Positions 33,823 to 42,570 of a stretch of 64,000 bases of DNA are shown one piece after another (position 1 is the first letter of the stretch; the number at the start of each line of letters is the position of its first letter). Source of the DNA: Micromonospora coriariae (GTDB lineage Bacteria; Actinomycetota; Actinomycetes; Mycobacteriales; Micromonosporaceae); NCBI RefSeq assembly GCF_900091455.1, contig NZ_LT607412.1, positions 4,960,001 through 5,024,000 of the forward strand. Direction: 5' to 3'. A model generated the notes under the pieces. It saw nothing but the letters and a program-made list of their open reading frames with translations. It was not told where the DNA came from and made no database searches. The position numbers were made by a program, and so were the translations under genes.

Positions 33823-35874
33823 ATGACGAACCGCCGTACCTTGCTCCGCTCCGCCGTCGCCCTCACCGCGGTGCCGGCCCTGCCCGTCGCCTGGACCGCG
33901 GGCCCCGCGACCGCCGGCGTCACGACCGGGGAGTCCGCCGCCGGGGTGACCGTGGACCCCTTCGGCATCCCCCTGCGCGACGTACTGCTGATCGGTGGCA
34001 CCGTCGCCCCCGGCCCGACCGGGACGCCGGTGCTCTGGTCCGCGGTGTCCGGGGAGCCCGCCCGGCTGGTCGCGATCGACCCGGCGACCGGGCGGACCGT
34101 CTCCGCCCAGGACCTCACCGGCGCCCCCGGCTCGTACGCGGTGGCCGCCGCACCCGACGGCACCGTCTACGTCGGCGCGTACAACACCGGCGACCTGTAT
34201 CGCCGCCAGCCCGGCCCGGACAGCCCGATCGAGAACCTCGGCCGTCCACTGCCGTCCGAGACGTACATCTGGCGGATCGCCGTGGACGACGCGGGCATCG
34301 TCTATGGCGGCACCTTCCCCGGCGCGCGGGTCTTCGCCCACGACCCGGCCACCGGGACGACCCGCGACTACGGCCAGGTGCTGCCCGGCGCCCAGTACGT
34401 CCGCAGCCTCGCGGTCACCGCCGACACGATCTACGCCGGCACCCAGCCGGACGCCCACCTGTTCGAGATCGACAAGCTGACCGGCGAGCAGCGCGAACTC
34501 CCGCTGCCCGACGGCCTCGGCGACGGCACCGGCCAGACGGTGTACGACCTCAATGCCCACGACGGCCGCGTGTACGCGCGGTTCGGCTCGGCCACCACCG
34601 GCCGGCTCGGCGTGTACGACATCGCCCGGCGGCGGTGGACCGACCTGATCGACGACGTCGCCGGCCTGGACGTCTCCGCACCCGGGCCCGGCGGCCTGGT
34701 CTACCTGACCCGCGCCGGGCGGCTCACCGGCTACCACCCCGGCAAGCGGACGTTCACCGACACCCCGCTGGTCTTCCCGGGCCGGGTGGTCAACAACCGG
34801 GGCATCGGCTGGGTGAACCTCCACGACCGGGATTGGCCGGGTCGCACGCTGGTCGGGCTGCTCTGGCGCGGCGACATGTTCCGCTGGAACCCGCTCACCG
34901 GGCGGGCCGACGTGGTGCCGACCGACGTGCCCGGCGCGCCGATCCCCATCGCGGCGCTGCACGTCGGCCCGACCGGCACAGTCTGGCTCGGTGGCTACCT
35001 CAACGGCGGCCTGGCCCGGGTGGACCCGGACACGGGCGTGTCGACCTTCCAGCGGTTCGCCCAGGTGGAGAGCGTGCTGGAGACCGGCGACCGGATCTGG
35101 CTCGGGGCGTACCCGGACTCCCGGCTGTACCGGTACGACCCGGCCGCGCCGTGGCACAGCCCCGAGTACTCGCCCGGCCTGCCCGGCAGCGCCGACAACC
35201 CGGCTAAGCTGCTCGACCTCAAGGCCGCCGACCAGGTGCGGGCCCGGGCGCTGACCGACGCCGGCGACAAGGTCGCGTACGGCACCATGCCCAACACCAC
35301 CCTCGGTGGTGTGCTGGCCATCGTGGACAAGGCCAGCGGCGCGTCGCGCGTGCACCGGCCGGTGGTCACCGACCAGTCGATCGTCAGCCTCAGCCACGTC
35401 AACGGCCTGCTCGTAGGCGGCACCTCCATCTCCGGTGGGTACAGCGTGCCCCCGCCCACCCAGAACGAGGCGATGCTGTTCGGCTGGGACGTCGCCGGCG
35501 ACACCAAGACGTTCGAGTTCGTGCCGGTACCGGGCGCGACGGCGATCCCCGCGCTGGCGGTGGACCGCACCGGGCTGCTCTGGGGCCTGGCCGGCGGCCA
35601 GCTCTTCGCCGTCGACCTGGCCACCCGCTCGGTCGTCCAGCGCCTCCAGCTTGCCCCGGGTGTCGCCGACAGCCGCGGCAAGCTCGGCTACGACGCACCG
35701 CGTCACCTGCTGTACGCGCTGGTCCGCGGCGAGCAGGTGGTACAGGTTGACCTGGCCACCGGCGCCACGCGGCAGCTGCTGGAGCAGCCGGCGGAGTTCC
35801 TCGCCGTGCATCCGGACGGCCGGCTCTTCCTCGGCGCCGGCGAGCACCTGTACCGGGTCACCGTGACCGGCTGA
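33823..35874 (+). CDS. Secreted beta-propeller protein P3
   Basis: 683 aa. RR-type signal peptide TNRRTLLRSAVALTAVPAL. Repeated blades include TVYVGAYNTGDLYRRQPG, IVYGGTFPGARVFAHDPATG, YVRSLAVTADTIYAGTQPDA and TVWLGGYLNGGLARVDPDTG. Landmarks shared with P4-P6: LGGVLAIVDKASGASRVHRP, VVTDQSIVSLSHVNG, GGTSISGGYSVPPPTQNEAM and VPVPGATAIPALAVD. P3, P5 and P6 form one subgroup by these segments. Convergent with P4, with a perfect terminator hairpin between. Role as for the paralogs: unknown, secreted, sugar-locus context. Confidence 0.88.
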   Translation: MTNRRTLLRSAVALTAVPALPVAWTAGPATAGVTTGESAAGVTVDPFGIPLRDVLLIGGTVAPGPTGTPVLWSAVSGEPARLVAIDPATGRTVSAQDLTGAPGSYAVAAAPDGTVYVGAYNTGDLYRRQPGPDSPIENLGRPLPSETYIWRIAVDDAGIVYGGTFPGARVFAHDPATGTTRDYGQVLPGAQYVRSLAVTADTIYAGTQPDAHLFEIDKLTGEQRELPLPDGLGDGTGQTVYDLNAHDGRVYARFGSATTGRLGVYDIARRRWTDLIDDVAGLDVSAPGPGGLVYLTRAGRLTGYHPGKRTFTDTPLVFPGRVVNNRGIGWVNLHDRDWPGRTLVGLLWRGDMFRWNPLTGRADVVPTDVPGAPIPIAALHVGPTGTVWLGGYLNGGLARVDPDTGVSTFQRFAQVESVLETGDRIWLGAYPDSRLYRYDPAAPWHSPEYSPGLPGSADNPAKLLDLKAADQVRARALTDAGDKVAYGTMPNTTLGGVLAIVDKASGASRVHRPVVTDQSIVSLSHVNGLLVGGTSISGGYSVPPPTQNEAMLFGWDVAGDTKTFEFVPVPGATAIPALAVDRTGLLWGLAGGQLFAVDLATRSVVQRLQLAPGVADSRGKLGYDAPRHLLYALVRGEQVVQVDLATGATRQLLEQPAEFLAVHPDGRLFLGAGEHLYRVTVTG

Positions 35875-35906
35875 CCGCCGCCCGTTCGGCCGCGCAGAGA
35901 CGGAGA

Positions 35907-35941
35907 CGGGCCGGCGATCCCCCCTCGGGATCGCCGGCCCG
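35907..35941. terminator. Bidirectional terminator between P3 and P4
   Basis: Perfect 15-bp arms CGGGCCGGCGATCCC and GGGATCGCCGGCCCG with 5-base loop, between two convergent genes. Confidence 0.8.
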
Positions 35942-35966
35942 CGTCCTGCGCACCGGAATGCGGGGT

Positions 35967-37919
35967 CTACAGCTGGATGCGGACCAGGTTGCGACCGCGC
36001 AGGGCGTACAGCGCCGAGCCGTCCGGGGCGGCGGTGAGCAGCGCCCCGCCGCCGTACCACTCGGCGTTCAGGCCGGTGACGAACGGGGTGACCGTCATCG
36101 TCGCCGGGTCCAGCTTCCAGACGTCCCTCCCGTTGGTGCCGTAGATCGCCGGTCCGACCTGCACCAGAGTGTTCTGCCCGGACGTGACAGTGGTGGTGGC
36201 CACCATTTGGCGGGTCCGCTGGTCGACGGCGAAGAGCACGCCGGTCTCGGTGAGGCCGAGGATCCGGTCGCCGGCGGCGACCAGTTCGACGATCTGCTTC
36301 GCGCCGGGTACCGGGCTGATCTCCCAGGTCTTTGTCCGGGTGGCCAGGTCGAAGCCGGCGAGCCGGGCCTCGGTGGCCCGGGGCGTGGTGCCCAATCCAC
36401 CGTTGATGCTGCTGCCGAGGAACGCGGTGCCGTGCTTGACCGCCACCGAACGGATCGACTGGTCCGGGATGACGTCGCGGTGCACGTCCAGCGCGCCGGA
36501 CCGGGGGTCGTAGAACGAGACCGCGCCACCGTGGCGGCCGTACTCCGGTTCGGTGCCGACGACGAGCAGCTTGTCGGCGGGGGACCAGGTCGCGTCGAGC
36601 GGCCGAGTCTGCTCGTGGCCGATCGTGGTCACCCGGCGCGGGTCGCCGTCGGGTGCCATCCGGAACAGGTACGCCAGCGTGTAGACCGACATCCAGATCT
36701 CACCGGCGACCGGGGTCATCGCCTTGGCCTCGCCGGGCAGGAACCGGCGGGTGGAGGTGCCGGCGACCAGGTCATGCACCTGCACACCGGCCTTGCCGGA
36801 GACGTACACCCGGGGGCCGTCGGTGGCGATCGCCATGGCCAGTTCCGGTGCGGGCGGCATGCCGGCCTCGGTGAGGTCGACGCCCGTCAACTCGCCGGTG
36901 GACAGGTCGTAGGTGACGACGGTGTTGGTGACCACGCCGCGCAGCTGGTCGCCCGTGACGAATAGCCGGCCGAAGGAGGCGCCGTCGTAGGGCACGGCCA
37001 GGGTGCTGAGCTGCCCGGTGTCCCGGTCGTACCGGCGCAGCGTCCCTGAGGGCCGGGTGCCCACGTAGACGTCGTTGCGGCCGGGGTCGATGGCGATCGC
37101 GGTGATGTAGCTGTCCGGGGTCTGCACGACCTCGTAGCGCGACGGGTCCGCGGTGTCGATCAGCAGCATGGTGCCGGTGGGGGAGAGGGCGGCGGCGAGG
37201 AGACCGTCCTCCAGGGCGAGGGTGCCGACGAAGGTACGGTCGGCGAACTCCGGTGGCAGGATCTCCCGCTTCGCGCCGGTGGCCCGGTCGATGGCGATCA
37301 AGTGGGCGTGCGCGCCGACGCCGGCGTAGATCGTGGTCGCGTCGACGGCGATGCTGCGCACGTACTGCTCGCCGGGGACGGCGACGCCGTAGTCGCGGGT
37401 GGCGCCGGTGGCCGGGTCGTAGGAGAAGACCCGGCCGTTGGGATAGGTGCCGCCGTAGAGGACGCCGTCGGGCGCGGTGGCCAGGGCCCAGATGAATTGG
37501 TCGGGGGAGACGTCGGCGACCTTGGTGACGGCGGTGCCGGTGGTGTCCACCCGGTACAGGTCCCCCGGGTCATAGGTGCCGACGTACAGGTCGGTGCCGA
37601 CCGCCGCGGTGGCCCAGGCGCCAGCGCCGGTGGGCAGTTCGTAGCGCCGGTTCACCCGCTGCTCGGCCAGGTCGTAGGCGCCCACCACGATCGGCGTCAC
37701 ACCACCGGTGGCCGTGTAGATCGTGCCGTCGATCAGCTCGGCGCCGTTGACGGAGGTGACCTCGGACGCGGGTCCGAGGTCGGTGACGGTGCCGGGCGGT
37801 GCTCCGGTGTGGACGGTTGCCGCCGCGGCCGGCGGCTCGGCGTGGGCGGTTGCCGCCGGGACCGCCAGCGCGGCGGCGGCGAGGGCAAGGGCCGCGGTCA
37901 GCGCGGTACGTCGCAACAC
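35967..37919 (-). CDS. Secreted beta-propeller protein P4
   Basis: 650 aa from GTG 37919; TTG 37916 is equally possible because GGAGG lies 2 and 5 bases upstream respectively. Sec-type signal peptide LRRTALTAALALAAAALAV, cleavage likely after ATAHA. Blades: DLYVGTYDPGDLYRVDTTG, VLYGGTYPNGRVFSYDPATG, EQYVRSIAVDATTIYAGVGA and HAHLIAIDRATGAKREILPP, the last two almost identical in P2. Landmarks HGGAVSFYDPRSGALDVHRD, VIPDQSIRSVAVKHG and SSINGGLGTTPRATEARLAG. It ends RGRNLVRIQL. Divergent from P5; operator copy 20 bases upstream. Confidence 0.88.
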   Translation of the reverse strand: MLRRTALTAALALAAAALAVPAATAHAEPPAAAATVHTGAPPGTVTDLGPASEVTSVNGAELIDGTIYTATGGVTPIVVGAYDLAEQRVNRRYELPTGAGAWATAAVGTDLYVGTYDPGDLYRVDTTGTAVTKVADVSPDQFIWALATAPDGVLYGGTYPNGRVFSYDPATGATRDYGVAVPGEQYVRSIAVDATTIYAGVGAHAHLIAIDRATGAKREILPPEFADRTFVGTLALEDGLLAAALSPTGTMLLIDTADPSRYEVVQTPDSYITAIAIDPGRNDVYVGTRPSGTLRRYDRDTGQLSTLAVPYDGASFGRLFVTGDQLRGVVTNTVVTYDLSTGELTGVDLTEAGMPPAPELAMAIATDGPRVYVSGKAGVQVHDLVAGTSTRRFLPGEAKAMTPVAGEIWMSVYTLAYLFRMAPDGDPRRVTTIGHEQTRPLDATWSPADKLLVVGTEPEYGRHGGAVSFYDPRSGALDVHRDVIPDQSIRSVAVKHGTAFLGSSINGGLGTTPRATEARLAGFDLATRTKTWEISPVPGAKQIVELVAAGDRILGLTETGVLFAVDQRTRQMVATTTVTSGQNTLVQVGPAIYGTNGRDVWKLDPATMTVTPFVTGLNAEWYGGGALLTAAPDGSALYALRGRNLVRIQL

Positions 37920-37938
37920 GACCTCCAAGGACTCGGGA

Positions 37939-37956
37939 TTTCGGTCAGGGCTGTAA
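37939..37956. promoter_or_regulatory. 18-bp palindromic operator, copy 3 (P4)
   Basis: TTTCGGTCAGGGCTGTAA, 20 bases before the P4 start. A second, different palindrome (CTGTAAC/GTTACAG, 37951-37965) overlaps its right half. Confidence 0.6.
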
Positions 37957-38046
37957 CTGTTACAGCGCATCATGTCGGGCGCATCGTGTCGAGGCTCCGC
38001 CCGTAAGTTCGCCACCGATAGCATGGATCGATCGGCGGCTCTGGAA

Positions 38047-38064
38047 TTCCGGACGCCACCGTAA
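38047..38064. promoter_or_regulatory. 18-bp palindromic operator, copy 4 (P5)
   Basis: TTCCGGACGCCACCGTAA, 35 bases before the P5 start, in the P4/P5 divergent region. Confidence 0.55.
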
Positions 38065-38099
38065 TAGGGTACCGGCATCGTCGAACGTGGAGGTCGCCC

Positions 38100-40367
38100 G
38101 TGTCGTCGTTCCGTCGTACCCTCGTGCCCGTCGCCGTCCTGGCGCTCGCCGCCGCCCTGTTCCCGGCCGCCGCTGCCGCCTCGGCGGTTCCGACTGGCGC
38201 GACGCCCGGCACCGTCACCGACTTCGGTGTCCAGCAGACCGCCCTCACCGTCTTCGAAGCCCACTACGGCACCGGCGCCGAGAACCGGCCGGTCGTCTAC
38301 GGGGTCCAGATGGGATCACCGGGGGTGCTCAGCGTGACCGACCCGGTGACCCGCGAGCTGCTGGACACCGCGTACCTGCCCGACTCCTCCGGTGCCTGGG
38401 GAATCACCCAGACGGCCGACGGCACTGTGTATGCCGGCAGCTACCCCAACGCCCATCTCTACTCGTACGACCCGCAGACCCGGACCACCGTGGACCTGGG
38501 CGCCCCGGTCGCCGGGCAGACCGTCCTCTACGGCCTGCGGCCCGGCGCGCACGGCCGGGTTTACGGCGGAACCTATCCCGGCGCGCACGTCTTCTCCTAC
38601 GCCCCGGGTGAGGGCTTCCGCGATCACGGCCGGATGTACGCCGGTGAGCAGTACGTCGTCGATGTCGCGGTGGACCCCGCGCGCGACGTGCTCTGGGCGG
38701 CGGTCGGCACCGCCGGCCACCTGATCCGCCTCGACCTGGGCACCGGGGAGAAGCGCGACATCTGGCCGGAGGCGCTGCGCGGCGACGCGAACTACCCGTA
38801 CGACATCAACCTGGTCGGCGGAAAGCTCTTCGTCAAACGCAACAAGCTCCAAGGGCTGGTGCTCGACCCGGACACCGGCGCGGTCCTGGCCGACGGGTTC
38901 ACCATGGGCTCGCGCGGCACCTCACCGCTCGCCCCCGACGGCCGGTCGGTCTACTTCACCTCCGGCACCGAACTCTGGCGCTACGACCTGCCGACCGACA
39001 CCGTCGGACCGGTGCGCGACACCACCGGGGCGCCGGTGCGCGGTGACGGCGCGGGCATCGGGTTCGGCTTCCTCGACGGCCAGCTGTACGCGGTGATCGG
39101 CAACTACGCCGGGCAGGCGCTGCGCTACGACCCGGCGACCGGCGCCAGCGAGCGGTACCAGCTGCCGTTCCCGCCGCAGGCCCTGGACATCAACACCATC
39201 ACCGCCGGTCCGGACGGCCGGATCTGGACCAACCTCTACATCAACGGGAACCTCGCGGTCCTCGACCCGGGAACGGGCACGGCGATCAACGTGGGCCGGC
39301 TCGGGCAGGCCGACGGCTTCGGCTGGCATGAGGGCAGGATGTACCAGGGCGTGTACCCGTACGGTGGGGTGCTGGTCTACGACCCGGCCCGGCCGTACCA
39401 GCTCGGCACCAACCCGCACGAGCTGTTCCGCCTCCAGCCCGACGGGCAGAACCGGCCGATCGCCTTCGCCTCGTCGGGAAGCCGGATCTACGTCGGCAGC
39501 ACCCCCGACTACGGCCTGTGGGGCGGCGCGCTGACGGTCTACGACACGGCGAACGGCGCACGTACCACCCGCCGGAACATCGTCGCCGACCAGGGCGTGA
39601 TCAGCCTTGCCGTGGTCGGCGACCAGCTGTGGGCGGGCACCACGATCAGTGGCGGCGGGGGCACCGTGCCGCGCGCCGCCGAGGCCAAGGTGTTCACGGC
39701 CGACCTGGCGACCGGCGAGAAGACCGCCGACTACACCCCGGTGCCCGGCGCCGACTCGATCACCTCGCTGGTCGCCGGCCCGGATGGGATGATCTGGGGC
39801 CTCGCCGACGGCGAGGTGTTCGTCCTCGACCCGGCGACCGGCGCGGTGACGCACCGCCTCGACGTGCCGGGCCGCTCCTCCGGGGTGGCCGACGAACTCG
39901 TCGTCAGCGCCGCCGATGAGCACGTCTACGCCGCGCTCGACGGGTACCTGCACAGGATCGATCCACTGTCGAAGGCTGTGCGGACCATCCGGGACACGCA
40001 GACCTACCGGGTGACCCAGGACGGCGAGGGCAACCTCTGGTTCCGCAACGGGGTCAAGGCGGCCAACGGGGCGGTCCAGTACGGCTCGCACCTGCTGCGG
40101 TACGTGCCGGAGCCGGACGACTGCCCCCGCTCCGATCTGCGGGCCCAGGTGCACGCGGGCGGCGGGTCCGGCGTGCCGAACCGGTACGCCGAGCGTGGGT
40201 GCACGGTCAACGACCTGATTCGCGATGAGGCGCACTGGGCCAGCCACGGCGCGTTCGTCGCACACGTCGCCTCAGTCACCGGCGATCTGGTCGAGGCCGG
40301 CCTGCTCAGCGGCGGCGAGAAGGACGCGATCGTGGCGGCGGGCGCGCGGTCCGGCATCGGCCGGTAG
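38100..40367 (+). CDS. Secreted beta-propeller protein P5 with C-terminal FIMAH domain
   Basis: 755 aa from GTG 38100 (GGAGG 6 bases upstream). Signal peptide SSFRRTLVPVAVLALAAALF, cleavage likely after AAASA. Propeller part to about residue 675: TVYAGSYPNAHLYSYDPQTR, RVYGGTYPGAHVFSYAPGEG, YINGNLAVLDPGTGTAINVG, WGGALTVYDTANGARTTRRN and GTTISGGGGTVPRAAEAKVF. The extra C-terminus (about 677-755; SGVPNRYAERGCTVNDLIRD, FVAHVASVTGDLVEAGLLSG) is a FIMAH domain, a small module known from secreted polysaccharide lyases and hydrolases, thought to bind other proteins or the surface. Its presence supports a glycan role for the family. Convergent with P6. Confidence 0.88.
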   Translation: MSSFRRTLVPVAVLALAAALFPAAAAASAVPTGATPGTVTDFGVQQTALTVFEAHYGTGAENRPVVYGVQMGSPGVLSVTDPVTRELLDTAYLPDSSGAWGITQTADGTVYAGSYPNAHLYSYDPQTRTTVDLGAPVAGQTVLYGLRPGAHGRVYGGTYPGAHVFSYAPGEGFRDHGRMYAGEQYVVDVAVDPARDVLWAAVGTAGHLIRLDLGTGEKRDIWPEALRGDANYPYDINLVGGKLFVKRNKLQGLVLDPDTGAVLADGFTMGSRGTSPLAPDGRSVYFTSGTELWRYDLPTDTVGPVRDTTGAPVRGDGAGIGFGFLDGQLYAVIGNYAGQALRYDPATGASERYQLPFPPQALDINTITAGPDGRIWTNLYINGNLAVLDPGTGTAINVGRLGQADGFGWHEGRMYQGVYPYGGVLVYDPARPYQLGTNPHELFRLQPDGQNRPIAFASSGSRIYVGSTPDYGLWGGALTVYDTANGARTTRRNIVADQGVISLAVVGDQLWAGTTISGGGGTVPRAAEAKVFTADLATGEKTADYTPVPGADSITSLVAGPDGMIWGLADGEVFVLDPATGAVTHRLDVPGRSSGVADELVVSAADEHVYAALDGYLHRIDPLSKAVRTIRDTQTYRVTQDGEGNLWFRNGVKAANGAVQYGSHLLRYVPEPDDCPRSDLRAQVHAGGGSGVPNRYAERGCTVNDLIRDEAHWASHGAFVAHVASVTGDLVEAGLLSGGEKDAIVAAGARSGIGR

Positions 40368-40448
40368 CCGCCGCGCCGGCGGCTTCTCGCCCTGAGCGGG
40401 TCATGCCCAAGCGTGCCGAGCCACCGCCGGGTGCCGGCGATCAGACGG

Positions 40449-40488
40449 ACCGGCCCCGCTCTCCTCTCGCGGGGAGAGCGGGGCTGGT
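40449..40488. terminator. Bidirectional terminator between P5 and P6
   Basis: Arms ACCGGCCCCGCTCTCC and GGAGAGCGGGGCTGGT (one G-T pair), 8-base loop, between convergent genes. Confidence 0.75.
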
Positions 40489-40500
40489 CGGCGTCGGGGC

Positions 40501-42471
40501 TCAGCGCGTGAGCTGGTAGAGCTGGCCCCCTCGGGCGTAGTACATGGTGCCGGTGGCGTCCATGGTCCAGACGTCGTCGATCCCGGTCGCCAGCCTCTGG
40601 ACGGCGAGGGTGGCCGGGTCCACGCACGCCACGGTGGTGCGGAAGTTGCCGCACAGGTCGCCGTTCGGCGCGAAGGCCAGGTGGTCGCTGCGCCACACGT
40701 GGTCGACGTTCCAGTCGAACGGCTCCACCTCGACGGTCCTGAGCACCGTCCTGGCCACCGGGTCGAACTCGAACAGCGTCCCGGCGGTGGCGCCCCACAC
40801 GTGGCCGTCCGCGCCGACGATCAACCGGGTGATCGCCTTCGCGCCGGGAATGGGTACGCCCTCCCAGACCTTCGTCGAGGTCGCCGGATCCCAGAGGAAG
40901 AGCTTCGCCTCGGTCTGCGTCGGTACCGCGCCGAGCCCACCCCAGACGCCGGAGCCGCCCAGCACCAACTCTCCGACCGTGGCCAGGGCGGTGACGCTCT
41001 GGTCGGGTACGACATCGCGGTGCACCTGCTGCGCGCCGGTGGCCGGGTCGACGATCGCGAGCGCGCCACCGAGCTGTCCGTACTCCGGGATCGTCCCGAA
41101 CGCGATTCGGTCACGGACGCCGGTGATGGCGAAGGGGCGGTCCTGGTGGGCCGAGCTGAGCGACCCGAACTGGCGCGGGTTGCTGCCCCGGACGACGGGC
41201 CTGGCCGGGTCGAGCTCGAACAGGTTCGCGCCCGGGTAGACGCCGGCGTAGATCAGGCCGCGGTACGAGTGCAGCCCTTCGGCCTGGCCCAGTGCGGTGG
41301 GATTCTCGGTGAAGGTGCCGGTGGCGGGGTCGTACGAGGTGATCCCGCCGCTCGGGTAGGCGCTTGACCAGATCTTGCCGTCGGGGCCGGCTACCACGGT
41401 CTGCAACTGGGCGGGCAGGCCCTGCACGCCGGGGGAGACGACCTTGCGCGCCCCGGTCTGCGGGTTGAAGTAGGAGAGCATCCCGCCCAGGCTGATCGTC
41501 ACCAGGGTCCGGCCGGGCCAACCGTCGGCGTCGAGGTGGGTCCAGCCGAAGCCGCGGGCGGTGCCGAATCCGGTGAAGCCGGTCGGGGTGACGGTGCGGG
41601 TGTTCAGGTTGTAGGCCATGAGGCGGCCACCGGTCGATCCGAAGTAGACGTTCTTTTTGGCGTCCGGTGGCGAGACGTTCAATCCGGGGCTGGTGCCCAG
41701 GTCGGCTACCCACTTGCCGGTCTTGAGATCGTGGACCAGCAGCCGGTTGCTGTTGGTCAGCCGCGCGAAGAGGGTCTGCTGGTGGACGTCGAGGTCGTAG
41801 ACGAACTGCTCGGCTCGGTACTGCTCGGGCAGCGGGATCTCGCGGCGGTCGCCGGATTCGACGTCCACCTCCACGATCCGGGCGACGGTGCCCAGGCCCG
41901 CGTAGAGCTTCCCGTTCGCCACGCCGAGGCTGCGCACGTACTGTTCGCCGGGCCAGACCTGGCCGTAGTCGCGTACCGCCCCGCTGCGGTGGTCGACCGA
42001 GTAGATCTTTCCGTTGGGGAAGGTGCCGACGAACACGCGCCGGCCGTCGTTCGCCAGGCGCCACGTGGCGGTCTCGCCCGGTGCGGGCGAGCCCAGGTCC
42101 TCCACCTGGTCGGCCCCGGGCCGGTAGCGAAAGAGCTTGCTGTCGGCGCCGATGTAGGCGGTGCCGTCGGGCATGACCGTGCCACCCCAGGATCCTCCGG
42201 CACCGGGTAACGGCATTGTCCGGATCACCTCCGCCGCGCGGGTGTCCACCACGCTCAACTCGCCGGTGGTGCCGCGGGCGACGGCGTACGCGTAGTCGCC
42301 GGCGGCGCTCGACCCGAACGTCGCGCCGTAGATCGCGAGGTTGTGGTGAGGGGTTCCCACCAGTACTTCTGTCACCGGTGCAGCACGCGCGGGGACGCCG
42401 ACGGCGGTGGCGGCGAGCAGGGTCACGAGGGCGGCGAGCGGCGCGGCGCGCCGTGGTCGATCGAGGGCCAT
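40501..42471 (-). CDS. Secreted beta-propeller protein P6
   Basis: 656 aa from ATG 42471. Signal peptide DRPRRAAPLAALVTLLAATA, cleavage likely after PARA. Blades such as RVFVGTFPNGKIYSVDHRSG, QVWPGEQYVRSLGVANGKLY and KIWSSAYPSGGITSYDPATG. Landmarks LGGALAIVDPATGAQQVHRD, VVPDQSVTALATVGELVLGG, SGVWGGLGAVPTQTEAKLFL and IPGAKAITRLIVGADGHVWG. Subgroup of P3 and P5. The Gfo/Idh/MocA gene lies 100 bases upstream on the same strand, with an operator copy in the gap 18 bases before P6, so P6 has its own promoter and may also be read from upstream. Confidence 0.88.
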   Translation of the reverse strand: MALDRPRRAAPLAALVTLLAATAVGVPARAAPVTEVLVGTPHHNLAIYGATFGSSAAGDYAYAVARGTTGELSVVDTRAAEVIRTMPLPGAGGSWGGTVMPDGTAYIGADSKLFRYRPGADQVEDLGSPAPGETATWRLANDGRRVFVGTFPNGKIYSVDHRSGAVRDYGQVWPGEQYVRSLGVANGKLYAGLGTVARIVEVDVESGDRREIPLPEQYRAEQFVYDLDVHQQTLFARLTNSNRLLVHDLKTGKWVADLGTSPGLNVSPPDAKKNVYFGSTGGRLMAYNLNTRTVTPTGFTGFGTARGFGWTHLDADGWPGRTLVTISLGGMLSYFNPQTGARKVVSPGVQGLPAQLQTVVAGPDGKIWSSAYPSGGITSYDPATGTFTENPTALGQAEGLHSYRGLIYAGVYPGANLFELDPARPVVRGSNPRQFGSLSSAHQDRPFAITGVRDRIAFGTIPEYGQLGGALAIVDPATGAQQVHRDVVPDQSVTALATVGELVLGGSGVWGGLGAVPTQTEAKLFLWDPATSTKVWEGVPIPGAKAITRLIVGADGHVWGATAGTLFEFDPVARTVLRTVEVEPFDWNVDHVWRSDHLAFAPNGDLCGNFRTTVACVDPATLAVQRLATGIDDVWTMDATGTMYYARGGQLYQLTR

Positions 42472-42489
42472 GAAACATCCCTTCGTCTA

Positions 42490-42507
42490 TTTTGGCCCTC
42501 ACCGTAA
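42490..42507. promoter_or_regulatory. 18-bp palindromic operator, copy 5 (P6)
   Basis: TTTTGGCCCTCACCGTAA, 18 bases before the P6 start. The right half site is perfect, the left degenerate. Confidence 0.5.
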
Positions 42508-42570
42508 TCATCAATTCGTCGAAGAATCAACATCGGCCCGGGGCGCCGGCGGGGACGTGGCCGGGCTCGG

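Noticed and set aside
33769..36060. 763-codon open frame on the minus strand, antisense to P3
   Set aside because: Its composition is low-complexity Gly/Arg/Val/His typical of shadow frames in GC-rich DNA; P3 on the plus strand has signal peptide, repeats and homology to five paralogs.
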